Shown: positions 18,545-26,666 of the stretch, piece after piece | Layout: each line of letters opens with the position of its first letter | Numbering within the stretch: position 1 is the first letter of the stretch | DNA from: Priapulus caudatus | Taxonomy: Eukaryota; Priapulida; Priapulimorpha; Priapulimorphida; Priapulidae | DNA length: 27,359 nt | NCBI RefSeq assembly: GCF_000485595.1 | Contig: NW_014577739.1 | Span: 36,805 to 64,163 of the forward strand | Reading direction: 5' to 3' | Notes under the pieces: model-generated | Databases searched by the model: none | Told to the model about the DNA's origin: nothing | Seen by the model: only the letters and a program-made list of their open reading frames with translations | Position numbers and translations under genes: made by a program

Positions 18545-18703
18545 CTTTTGTAACGTCTCTCCCTTGATTTGAACCTCACTGAACTCTTTTTCTAGACTTT
18601 CCACCTTCTTTTGGCAACATATGGAATGTTCAGAATTTCTCTCAATCGTGATTCCGAGCTTTTCTTTTGCACAACTAACACACGTGTATTTTCTTTTTGT
18701 TTG
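18545..18703 (-). pseudogene. Coiled-coil protein, part upstream of the inserted element
   Basis: The minus strand reads KRKYTCVSCAKEKLGI, with a C-x2-C pair, then HSICCQKKVESLEKEFSEVQ and KGETLQK, ending at the element boundary. The paired cysteines followed by heptads suggest a small zinc-binding motif leading into a coiled coil. The same frame resumes at 15017 on the other side of the transposon. The upstream start is not visible. It is interrupted and degraded, and the family is not recognised. Confidence 0.5.
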
Positions 18704-18887
18704 TGTGTGTGCAGGATTGCTAGTTGATATTGTGGTAGATATAGGTGTATATCTGTTGATATAATCGAATAAATAGCCTGATATTTCTAGGTACTAGAAC
18801 CGCGAGTCGCCTAAGTTTACAACCACCGGCGATAGGTTTGTTATGACTTATACTAATACATACAATATGCATGTAATAATACGGTAC

Positions 18888-19235
18888 CTGTTGCTAAAAA
18901 TCTCAACGTGACAGAAAGCTTTTGAATTGTCTTGATGCAATCCCGCATTACCGTATCTTGGCGAGTGATATATGGAGTTATAATGCGTAAGATATCCTGA
19001 AAATCCTTCCTGTCCAGACGGTGGAATGGCCGGAATCACTCGGGGGTCTTCAGTGTCCGTCCAATTTCTGGAGGAGATTGGAACACAGACCAAAGCACTA
19101 TCGCCTTAAAATCCACCGTCTGGCCCATCTCTCCCTCTTAGATGCCCTAATTCTTCGACTATGCCGACGCCACAGTAAAAGAAATAATAAAATTTCTTCA
19201 TCTTCTGATGCAGACGAACTGTTGCTATCCGCCAT
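18888..19235 (-). pseudogene. PIF/Harbinger (HARBI1-like) transposase, N-terminal exon
   Basis: From ATG at 19235 the frame reads MADSNSSSASEDEEILLFLL, then LWRRHSRR and RRWILRR and stop. Shifting frame recovers FRPFHRLDRKDFQDILRIIT and PYITRQDTVMRDCI, then KLSVTLRFLATG, ending at a donor ACAG|GTACCG (18888). The acidic Ser/Glu start, the IT..DT.MR.. block and the LSVTLRFLATG box are hallmarks of the N-terminal exon of HARBI1-like nucleases. At least one frameshift and one TGA (in TPE-stop-FRPF) show it is dead. The exon carrying the DDE catalytic residues should lie to the left on this strand, where the coiled-coil gene and hAT-like element now sit. Confidence 0.7.
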
Positions 19236-19269
19236 TTTCTACAGTCACGTGAACATACCTTGAGTAATT

Positions 19270-19300
19270 GTATCCCCCGCAACGAAGTCGGCGGGGATAC
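19270..19300. repeat. GC-rich hairpin, GTATCCCC(C)GC
   Basis: GTATCCCCCGC and GCGGGGATAC flank a 10-nt loop, giving a 10-bp stem with one bulged C. No element boundary or flanking duplication could be assigned. Confidence 0.6.
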
Positions 19301-19858
19301 TATGGTTTCATGTCTGTTCAGCCGCCGCTCGCCGCCGCCGCAGACACTTTATAGGGAAGGCGATTCCTACTCGTGATTGTATTAGTGGTTACGCATGAGT
19401 GTTTAGATTACACCCTTGCTAACGTCTATCAAATACAGATTATAAAGAACATAACAACTATGATATACGTTTCCAGTTATTCTCTTTAATTGTACTGCCT
19501 TAACTATGTATAAGCCCATAGCGGGGCAACTGCGAACAGTGGATATGCGCGAGTAACATCACAACTTACGAGGTTGTATCGTAGCTTTCTCTAACCAATC
19601 TAGTATATCTTCACTGTCTCTTTCTGACTCTCTCGCCGATCCTATCTCTACTCGAACACGCGGTTATATACCCACATTTGTATACACGCCTACCTATTGT
19701 TTCTGGTCACTGTTCTACGCTACTGTCTGTAATTGGCTAATTCTACCACTGTCTAGCCCATCGTTATAACTTTACACAGCTGGACTGTATCCCAAAATAG
19801 AGCAATAGCTTATTCATGTATATTTACTTCTATGTCTTTCGACGGTATTACAACTTCC
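19301..19858. other. Spacer, no gene recognised
   Basis: It contains a short GCC-rich run (CCGCCGCTCGCCGCCGCCGC near 19321-19340) and otherwise unremarkable sequence with no coding signature. Confidence 0.4.
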
Positions 19859-20388
19859 CCTTCCGCTCTATAACTCGACCCTTAATTGACCTAGCGTGAC
19901 GAAACTTGGTATACTTACACGTTTTGGGGTGAAGGTGTGTCGCATACCAAAACCAGGTCACTGCGACCTTTATTTGACCTTGACCTTGATCATATTTCCC
20001 TTCTGCTCTATAACTCGACCCCTAATTAGCCTAGTGCGACCAAACTTGGTATACTTACACATCTTGGGGAGAAGGTGTGTCGCGTACCAAAACCAGGTCA
20101 CTGCGACTTTTATTTGACCTTGACCTTGACCTTAACATTGATCATATTTCCCTTCTGCTCTATAACTCTGCCCCTAATTGACCTAGCGCGACCAAACTTA
20201 GTGTACTTACACATCTTGCGGCGAAGGTGTGGCACATAGCAAAACCAGGTCACTGCGACCTTTATTTGACCTTGACCTTGATCATATTTCCCTTCCGCTC
20301 TAAACTGGGCCCCTAATTGACCTCGCGCGAGCAAACTTGGTATACTTACACATCTTGGGGAGAAGGTGTGTCGCGTACCAAGACCAGG
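19859..20388 (+). repeat. Tandem array, ~140-bp unit, four copies
   Basis: Units begin TTCYGCTCTATAACTCGACC at 19861, 20001, 20153 and 20293; the last is incomplete. Periods are 140, 152 and 140 bp. The third interval is longer because of an extra GACCTTAACATT-type insertion. Each full unit contains AAACTTGGTATACTTACAC, ACCAGGTCACTGCGAC and TTTGACCTTGACCTTGATC. The array is non-coding and degenerate. Confidence 0.88.
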
Positions 20389-20451
20389 AGATCTTTAATT
20401 TATACCAGATCGTGGAGGATACATGTGGTTAGCGACAACTGCCATTTCTAG

Positions 20452-20560
20452 TTTTACTCACGTTTGCGGCATACGCTGAAAATATTATGCGTGAGTAAAA
20501 TGACTCATACGTCATATTACTTGAGTGAAATTACTCACGTATGTGCTGGGCTTAAGTCCA
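20452..20560. repeat. Cluster of inverted TTACTCACG motifs
   Basis: TTTTACTCACG (20452-20462) and CGTGAGTAAAA (20490-20500) form a perfect 11-bp inverted pair. They are followed by TGACTCATACGTCA and then CTTGAGTGAAATTACTCACGTATG. The ACTCA/TGAGT core therefore occurs about five times in alternating orientation within ~90 bp. Confidence 0.7.
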
Positions 20561-21398
20561 TAAATTGCACAGTGCGCAGGCGCTCATGGGTTTTCTCTCG
20601 CGCGTGCGAGTGCGCGCTCAGCCTGACTGGGTACGCTCCGACTGCAGGCGGCATTAATTGATGTACATGGTGGGGGTGCACATTGTTTATTCCGCACGCA
20701 TGGGGCACGTTCATTAATATGTAGGGGGCGGGCACCGCTGAGATAAGAGCGCGATTTTTACACAAGTAAAATTCAAAATTCAGACAAGTAAAAATTGCTT
20801 TTTGTTGCTGGACAGGACAACCAGATCTGAAAATAAGTGTTGAGGCCTGGATCAATACAGACACTCCGCGACGGACAATACGAGAGCCAAACCCGGATCC
20901 AAAACATATCCTTACCCCCCCTCTCCCCTGATATTTTCTTATCGAATTTACACAGATCTCAAGAACGGCCCTGGCGCCCACAAAAAACATGGAAATTTGC
21001 GGATCCGTGGAGCATTCTCATCCCTGCAAGTCACTGTCTGCGAATATTTCATCAATAACTTGTTGCAAGCTCAAACGCTTGCTCATTTCATGGGCACCGC
21101 CATTTTTTTAAATTCCAGAATGCCACGATATTACCAGAGACAATAGAACACTCTGTTCTAGAGTCTCTGATATTACTTTGACCACCCTACCACTAGCACC
21201 ACATGTTGTAACGTCAATCTAAAGCACTGTCGTCAATCTACGGTAGCCTGTTATGCTGTTTATCAGCATAGGTATAGAATACAGAAATAGAATACACTTG
21301 GTTGCTCGTATCCTAGAGACGCTCGTGGCACCTAAACAAAAAAGAAATCACACACATGAAACTTACTGTTTTGCATTTTTAAACAAAATTCCATGTTT
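20561..21398. other. Spacer, no gene recognised
   Basis: The long minus-strand frame at 20535-20990 has no recognisable domain. No repeat boundary was found. Confidence 0.35.
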
Positions 21399-21566
21399 CT
21401 AGTTTGTAAATCTGTTACCAGAATTGAATATCTTTGTGTAGTAGGTTCTATCCACTTCTTGCACATCTGCCACAGCCTGCTCCTGAAGATCGGTGTCAGT
21501 AATTCCAGGACACAGTATCAGCTGGTTTGCTTTGCTAAGTAAATATGTTAGTCTTACCAAATCAGC
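21399..21566 (-). other. Coding-like fragment of unknown family
   Basis: On the minus strand, 55 codons are open up to TAG at 21399. They read ADLVRLTYLLSKANQLILCP, then GITDTDLQEQAVADVQEVDR and TYYTKIFNSGNRF. The composition and lack of stops suggest an exon. It lies downstream, on the same strand, of the unidentified frame 21716-22027, and the two could be parts of one gene. No family was recognised. Confidence 0.3.
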
Positions 21567-21715
21567 CTACCACATGGCTCTGTTAGGACCAGCTTGTCTG
21601 AAAAGGTTTTTACTTCAGTTTCACTAACATAACGTCAAGTAGATACACTCTGAGAAAACTTTTTTTAATGTTGTTTCTTGTTTTTTTTTAGAGTTTCGGT
21701 CGAAAGAATAAAATA

Positions 21716-22027
21716 TTAACGGTGGGGGTATATTATACCTCGCAGGCGGACTGATGCTACCATCTTTTCGTCGATGTCTATTGTGAGACCAAGCTGCCCA
21801 CTGTCCAGTCTACCTATGTGCAAGTCGCTGCTCTCGGTAACTTTTGGCCGCAACAACCCCCAGGGCATGATCAAGCCATTTGATTCTTTTTTAAGTTCCA
21901 CCAAAGAGTGATATTGCACCCTTTGTGGTGGCGTGACTGGTTGTCTATACAGCTGGTGATGAAAACACATCATGAAGTGATAATAAAATTGTAGCGATCT
22001 GGTTTTTACTGTCGTTGACACTTTCAT
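21716..22027 (-). CDS. Uncharacterised 103-residue frame
   Basis: It starts MKVSTTVKTRSLQFYYHFMM and continues with HHQLYRQPVTPPQRVQYHSL, SNGLIMPWGLLRPKV and ESSDLHIGRLDSGQLGLTID, ending GIIYPHR. The dense, non-repetitive, aromatic-rich sequence looks like real protein, with no membrane segment or signal peptide. I do not recognise the family. The start is supported by a Met immediately after an AT-rich stretch. No partner domain is visible nearby apart from the fragment at 21399-21566 on the same strand. Confidence 0.45.
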   Translation of the reverse strand: MKVSTTVKTRSLQFYYHFMMCFHHQLYRQPVTPPQRVQYHSLVELKKESNGLIMPWGLLRPKVTESSDLHIGRLDSGQLGLTIDIDEKMVASVRLRGIIYPHR

Positions 22028-22093
22028 TTTAATTGCTTAACTGGTGGTACTTGTAAGAAATATATATTTGCAAAATTAATGAGCCAGATTCAC

Positions 22094-22176
22094 ACACACA
22101 CACGCACACGCACACACACATACATACGCACGCGCACGCGCACGCACGCACGCACGCACGCACACACATACACACA
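22094..22176. repeat. (CA)n / (CGCA)n microsatellite
   Basis: An alternating purine-pyrimidine run of CA, CGCA and ACGC units covers ~80 bp, including five consecutive CGCA units. Confidence 0.9.
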
Positions 22177-22403
22177 TATTTTCATTTAAATTTTGTATTT
22201 TCAAAGTAATTGTTAAATGTTCAAACAAATATAGATTTACATACAAAATGTCATGCCTTTATTACAGACATTTGCTTGAGCACCATGGCTTCCTGAACAC
22301 TTCAGCCTTAGCATGTCCATTTATTGTTTCCATACATTTGTGTGCATTACAGATAGTTATAAAAATATTGCATTTTGACAAATAATTTGTTTAAAAAATG
22401 TAT

Positions 22404-23057
22404 TGTAGCAACGCTGAGGTCAGTAACCACAGTTAGCATCAGTCCACACAAGCTAATTTTACACCATACCGACAGGCTGGAAGCACCGATCTATCTTAGA
22501 CCACTGGACACATACACTGCTACAAATAGCCACCCGGTGTGCGGTTAGTTACATGCAGATTTAGTTCACGAGCGATCCACCCCACACCTTACCTGGCTAA
22601 GGCTATCGATATCACCTCTAATCTTAACTTCCCGAAGAGCGCAACACATCTCCAACCCTGACTCGCCAGTGGTCAATTCATACCGGTATCCCATTTCAAC
22701 CGTCCGTAGGCCCTAATAAGGGGACCTATGCCTTCCTTGTAGCCGGCAGTGAGTGGTAGGAAGCATATTTGGTAAGGAATTCGCGACTCATCTTGCAAGA
22801 TCGGGGTATAAAAGAGCCCGCACGCGAGACACGGGGTTCTTAGGTTCTGATGTTTACACGCTTCGGTTGCTAGATTCTATGTGTAGTGTGTAGTGTGTGT
22901 GTGTTTTGTGAGTATGAAATATACAGTGAAACGACATCATTCTATTCTCATTTTATTATCGTATTCGTAAGTTTAGTCAAGCAATTACACGGCGCACATA
23001 GCACACAAGCTACAGCGCACAGTTGTCTGGCAGCAGAATTACCCAGCGACTACTACA
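22404..23057 (+). mobile_element. Solo LTR, 654 bp
   Basis: The segment begins TGTAGCAACG and ends CGACTACTACA, so TGTAG and CTACA form terminal inverted repeats. GTAT flanks it on both sides (22400-22403 and 23058-23061), a 4-bp target duplication typical of Gypsy-type integration. A TATA box, GGGGTATAAAAGAGCC, lies at 22803-22818, about 400 bp in, as expected for a U3 promoter. There is no internal coding region, so this is what remains after recombination between two LTRs. It is unrelated in sequence to the LTR at 4379-4836. Confidence 0.7.
22807..22814 (+). promoter_or_regulatory. TATA box of the solo LTR
   Basis: TATAAAAG in a GC-rich setting, 404 bp from the LTR start. Transcription would start about 30 bp downstream, near 22840, if it is still active. 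Confidence 0.6.
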
Positions 23058-23390
23058 GTATAGTCAGCACACTTCAGGTTTACAGTAGAAACATCAAATT
23101 AAACAGTTTACAATTATTGATACACATTAGCCTATATACACAGATCAGGGGCTGATCCAGTGGTTCCCCCCCCCCTTCTCACGCAAAGTGCCATTTTTGC
23201 AAAAGTTGCCTTATTAAAAAAACGGTATGTTTTGCCACTCGGCCTGTATCTGACAAGTATTTCACTCAGTCGGACCCGATCAAGCCCTCGTTTTTCTTAA
23301 AATATATATATTGGTCGGGCCCAGGAGTCCCAAAACGGAAAGTCTAGGTCCAAAACTAACCGCTGCCTTTCTTAAAATGATGTTAGCAAT

Positions 23391-23424
23391 ACAGTGGCGG
23401 TGCCATGCAGCATGGCGCCACTGT
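23391..23424. repeat. Bulged hairpin inside the hAT left arm
   Basis: ACAGTGGCGGTGCCATG and CATGGCGCCACTGT pair across a three-base loop with a 3-nt bulge. It lies ~90 bp before the nested element. Confidence 0.6.
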
Positions 23425-23515
23425 ACGGTTGCCTGTATAGATGCACTCTGCACTGGATGAGTTACATTATATTGCCAAATGCACGCATTTCAATCAGCTA
23501 CGCCAAAAGCTCACA

Positions 23516-24335
23516 TTAAATGACAATTGAAGTCAAATTTTACAACTTCTATAACGTTTTTATACATAGAAATACATTCAATAATGTATTCCATTTCAAA
23601 TCCGGCGCTCTCAGTTCAAATCCGCAGTAAGAAACATGAATATGAATCTAGGTCATGTGACGTCACAGCCCCATGTTGAAACACGCCATTATGTAAACAT
23701 AGTGCGTGTGGTGTATAAGATGGAGACAGAAAGCGATAATTTCAATGATTCTAGTGATTACTCAGATGATGATGATATTTAAAGTGATTTACCAGTTGGA
23801 TATAGGTTTGAGCCTGAATATACACAAGAAGAAATTGAGGAGAATTGTCTGAAAAAACAATGCGAAGAGTCGGCACAAACTGCTCAAGAATCAGAACAGT
23901 CACAACATGGCGGAATAGAAGCTTCGGTACCAGATAGGACTGTAGACAAATATTGGTTTTCTTGTAGTGTTTGTGAATTAATGAGTACGGCACCTGAATG
24001 TATATGCTGCCATGAGAATGAGAAGACCAGGGTTATTGTAGACCTGTTCAACGCTAGACCAGGTAAGTCATGCGAGTACACTGATCACCGGGCTTATCAC
24101 TCTCGGTCAGAATCACATGTATCTGTACATGTACAAACATCTCTACGCAAGTCATGTACATATACCGTGAATGCATTATCTACACAGGTAATATGTATGT
24201 ACATGAATAGAAGTACATTTACAGGCTACATGTTTGTTGTATGCGGTGTTGTACGCCGGATTTGAAATGGAATCCGTTATTGAATGTATAAAAACGTTAC
24301 AGAAGTTATAAAATTTGACTTCAATTGTCCTTTAA
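23516..24335 (+). mobile_element. TTAA-flanked element with ~85-bp inverted repeats
   Basis: The left arm 23516-23607 and the reverse complement of 24254-24335 align over their whole length with five mismatches and one 10-bp insertion in the left arm. Both begin with TTAA followed by A[T/G]GACAATTGAAGTCAA and end in TTTCAAATCCGGCG. A TTAA target site and long inverted repeats point to the Kolobok or piggyBac group. The interior (~650 bp) carries only the P2X7-ballast-like frame and no recognisable transposase, so the element is non-autonomous. It interrupts the hAT element. Confidence 0.72.
23720..24265 (+). pseudogene. P2X7-ballast-like zinc-binding protein, one in-frame stop
   Basis: From ATG 23720 the frame reads METESDNFNDSSDYSDDDDI, then TAA (23780-23782). 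It continues open as DLPVGYRFEPEYTQEEIEEN, and after an acidic/Gln stretch VDKYWFSCSVCELMSTAPEC and ICCHENEKTR. The Trp followed by C-x2-C...M.T..EC.CC.E is the pattern of the P2X7 receptor C-terminal ballast-like domain, which also occurs without the channel in many invertebrate, often transposon-associated, proteins. A strong donor CCAG|GTAAGT at 24058-24066 suggests splicing; the frame after it, to 24265, runs into the right inverted repeat and is likely intronic. No membrane segments are present, so this is not a receptor. Confidence 0.6.
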
Positions 24336-24420
24336 TAACTTATGGACCGAAACCCCATATATATGTGAAATTAATGAATTTAAAGAGTAAACAAAATTTG
24401 TGGTTTTTATTGTCACCAAG

Positions 24421-25216
24421 AATTTGTTGCATCCGCTCAAAGGTAAACTTCAGACAAATGGTCTAGATGTCATGGAGGCCTACGCATCAATAGACGAAAA
24501 GGTATTTGTGATTTCCCAGATGAGACATGAAGTTGAGAAGTAATTTCGTGACTGGTATGACATGGCTGAAAGTCTTGTAGCAAGTGTTGGTGGGGAGGTG
24601 AAGATGCCAAGAATTGCAAAGACAAGCGCACAGAGAAAACATTTCTGCAGATAATCCATTTGATTATTATCTGTTAAATCTTGCGATTTCATTCCTTGAT
24701 CATCTGTCACAGGAAATGTAAACCCGCTTTACGGTTAAAAACCGAGCTGGGACTGCTCTGTTCAATTTGATACCCTCTGCTAGCTGCAAAGTCACAGACA
24801 TCCCGGCCCTGGCAGAATAATTGTTCATGTGGAAGGATGATCTTCCTTTCCCCACATCGTTGAACAATGAGTTGAAAGACTGGATATCGTTCTGGACACA
24901 GAAACAAGATAAACCAGGAACCTTCTTGGACTGTTTTAAAGTGACGGACTCTGATGAGTTCCCTAACATTAGGGTTTTACTTCATCTCGGGTGCATATTG
25001 CCAGTGGGTAGTTGCGAGACTGAGCGGTCATTCTCCTGCCTTTGGCGGATAAAAACATTCCTCTGTACAACAATGGGCCAGGAGAGGTGGGCATCCTGTT
25101 CCTTGATGAGCTTGCACCACAGCCTCAGCCTGTCTCTTCCAACGAAGGACGTTTGCGATAGATTTATCCGTTTGCATAAGAGAAGAATGTTCGCAAACAG
25201 TGTGGTTTTTGAGTAA
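24421..25216 (+). pseudogene. hAT transposase C-terminal half, broken
   Basis: Reading from 24421 gives LHPLKGKLQTNGLDVMEAYA, a stop at 24541, then RDWYDMAESLVASVGGEVKM. A frameshift near 24650 leads into PFDYYLLNLAISFLDHLSQE, a stop, LFNLIPSASCKVTDI, another stop, and then an uninterrupted tail from 24815. The tail contains FPNIRVLLHLGCILPVGSCE and ETERSFSCLWRIKTFLCTTM, the hAT dimerisation signature. It belongs to the same ZNF862/THAP0-like group as 11624-12448 but is clearly a different copy. Three stops and one shift make it dead. The N-terminal half, including the first catalytic Asp, is missing, perhaps lost with the nested insertion. Confidence 0.75.
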
Positions 25217-25650
25217 ATTTGTATTCCACTTTTGTCATCACATCACAAATAAAATGTTGGCAACACAAAACGTTTTGGTAAAAAACATAATTATTTTGAA
25301 CCATGGAAATACATGGTATCATTCCCAGATGCCAGGAAAACGCATCTAAGCACTTTAATTTTCTAATTTTCTGCAAGTGGGGGCGAATACAATGGGCACT
25401 ACAAGAAGCCTTTTTAGTCCCTTTTTACAAAGGTTGCACCCCATCCTTCCTAAATTCCTGAATCCGCCCCTGACAGATAATAATCAGACTGGTAACTGAT
25501 GGAAATACAGCCTACTAAACTATTCACAAAGTCTCAGTCCAATCTAGAGGTCAATAAACATGTTTCTTTGTGAACCTCTCATCGAGAACTAGAAACGTCT
25601 GTGTGATAACAGAGTAGCTAACTGAAGGTAAAGTGTCAACAATGTGAACA

Positions 25651-26333
25651 CTACACATCTTCATCTTCTGTGTCTGAGTCTTCATCTAAAGATTCTCCAG
25701 CCATCGGATTTTGGCAATCAGTGCACCTGCACAGATCAGTACATGGTACATTATGCTGCCTGCAAGAACATCTTCCCTTGTTTTTACCAGCTGGCATCTG
25801 ACAGTTTGTCTTTTTGCAAGTGCAGTAAGTCAGTTCAAGCAAACTGCTTGGGGCTGGGGGTTGTTCACCCCAGACAACATTTAGTCCTCCGTCTTCTACT
25901 TTCCAACAATGCTCATGTGGCTTGGAATGTCGGGGGTCTGCTCCAGACAAAGCCGATGTACAGCAGCCTGGTAATTGGCTCTCTTGATATGCTGTCTCAG
26001 TGCGTCCTGTGTTGGTGGAAGACGAGCTTCTGACTTGATCAACATGAGGAACATGTTTTGGCGTGCCTTATTAACAATGTCGCATCTTTGCCCATATAAC
26101 TGACAAACGAATCTCTCGAGTCCACAAAAATTATCTTCGTTTACTGTGAATGAGTTCCCTAACTGTTGGAATGTAGCCTTAAACTCGGCACTTTCTACCA
26201 TTAACTTGTATGCCTTTGCTTTGGATTTACCATGGAAACTACTGACAGAGTCACAGCCAGTGAAGCAATGGAAAGAAATAAGAAATTTTTGGGTGCAAAG
26301 TATAAAATTACTAAGCCAAGATAGGCCCACCAA
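25651..26333 (-). pseudogene. Tesmin/TSO1-like CXC protein, C-terminal part, one frameshift
   Basis: On the minus strand the first frame (26333-25896) has ISFHCFTGCDSVSSFHGKSK, FVCQLYGQRCDIVNKARQNM and LPPTQDALRQHIKRANYQAA. This is a recurrent pattern in large uncharacterised invertebrate families (FH.FTGCD..S.F.GK...RANYQ). A 1-nt shift near 25912 leads to the second frame, with HCWKVEDGGLNVVW, APSSLLELTYCTCKKTNC and GRCSCRQHNVPCTDLCRCTD. These are cysteine-rich CXC repeats like those of tesmin/TSO1. It ends in an acidic tail, SDTEDEDV. The upstream part of the protein is absent. It lies 334 bp downstream of the recombinase on the same strand. Function is unknown; the CXC motif binds DNA in characterised relatives. 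Confidence 0.62.
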
Positions 26334-26375
26334 TGAAAAGCAATAATCTTGATTTGGGAATTACAATATTTATAT

Positions 26376-26435
26376 ATTAATGCCTGCTGTTGGGGGCACT
26401 ATGAGAGCATAGTGCCGCCAACAGCAGGCATTAAT
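26376..26435. repeat. 60-nt near-perfect hairpin
   Basis: Arms of 28 nt (26376-26403 and 26408-26435) match with a single mismatch around an AGAG loop. The arm starts ATTAATGCCTGCTGTTGG. It lies between the recombinase stop and the start of the CXC frame. Confidence 0.9.
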
Positions 26436-26555
26436 GTTTTTAGTGCATGACGTGACTTTGCAATCTACTCGGCAAATATGAAGTGAATAAGACAAAGTTT
26501 AAACGAACAATTTCAATTTTTATTAAAACACTAACGTAACACATTGCAACTGGAA

Positions 26556-26635
26556 TAAACATTGGAATAAAAGTATTGGAATAAAAGTATTGGAAAACAT
26601 TGGAATAAAGAATAAACATTGGAATAAACATTGAA
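26556..26635. repeat. ATTGGAATAAA short tandem repeat
   Basis: Six or more imperfect copies of (A)CATTGGAATAAA / GTATTGGAATAAAA occur in ~80 bp, just downstream of the recombinase stop codon. The minus-strand frame 26440-26670 through it is an artefact of the repeat. Confidence 0.75.
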
Positions 26636-26666
26636 AGCGTCAACATCAATACGTTATTTAGAACAG

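Larger units (their letters stand above)
23146..25472 (+). mobile_element. hAT element (CAGGGGCKGATYCAG ends) with a nested insertion
   Basis: The left end reads CAGGGGCTGATCCAG (23146-23160). The right end, on the opposite strand from 25472, reads CAGGGGCGGATTCAG. Both match the classic hAT terminus. ACAGAT flanks both sides (23140-23145 and 25473-25478), a 6-bp repeat where hAT elements normally make 8 bp, so the duplication is either worn or shifted. The right half carries a broken hAT transposase. The middle is occupied by a separate TTAA-flanked element at 23516-24335. Confidence 0.75.

Noticed and set aside
20930-20945. CCCCTG near 20938 as the right end of another hAT element
   Set aside because: The next bases do not follow the CAGGGGCGGATCC pattern, and no partner end was found.
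20535-20990. 151-residue minus-strand frame with GSGFGSRIVRRG
   Set aside because: No family pattern. It spans repeats and GC-rich spacer, so it is probably chance.
22803-22818. TATA box as a host gene promoter
   Set aside because: It lies inside a segment with LTR termini and a target duplication, so it is better read as the retroelement's own promoter.
23981-24265. ATG at 23981 as the start of a separate gene
   Set aside because: The same frame is open upstream to 23783 and, past one stop, to an ATG at 23720. The upstream part looks like protein, and a splice donor at 24062 interrupts the downstream part.
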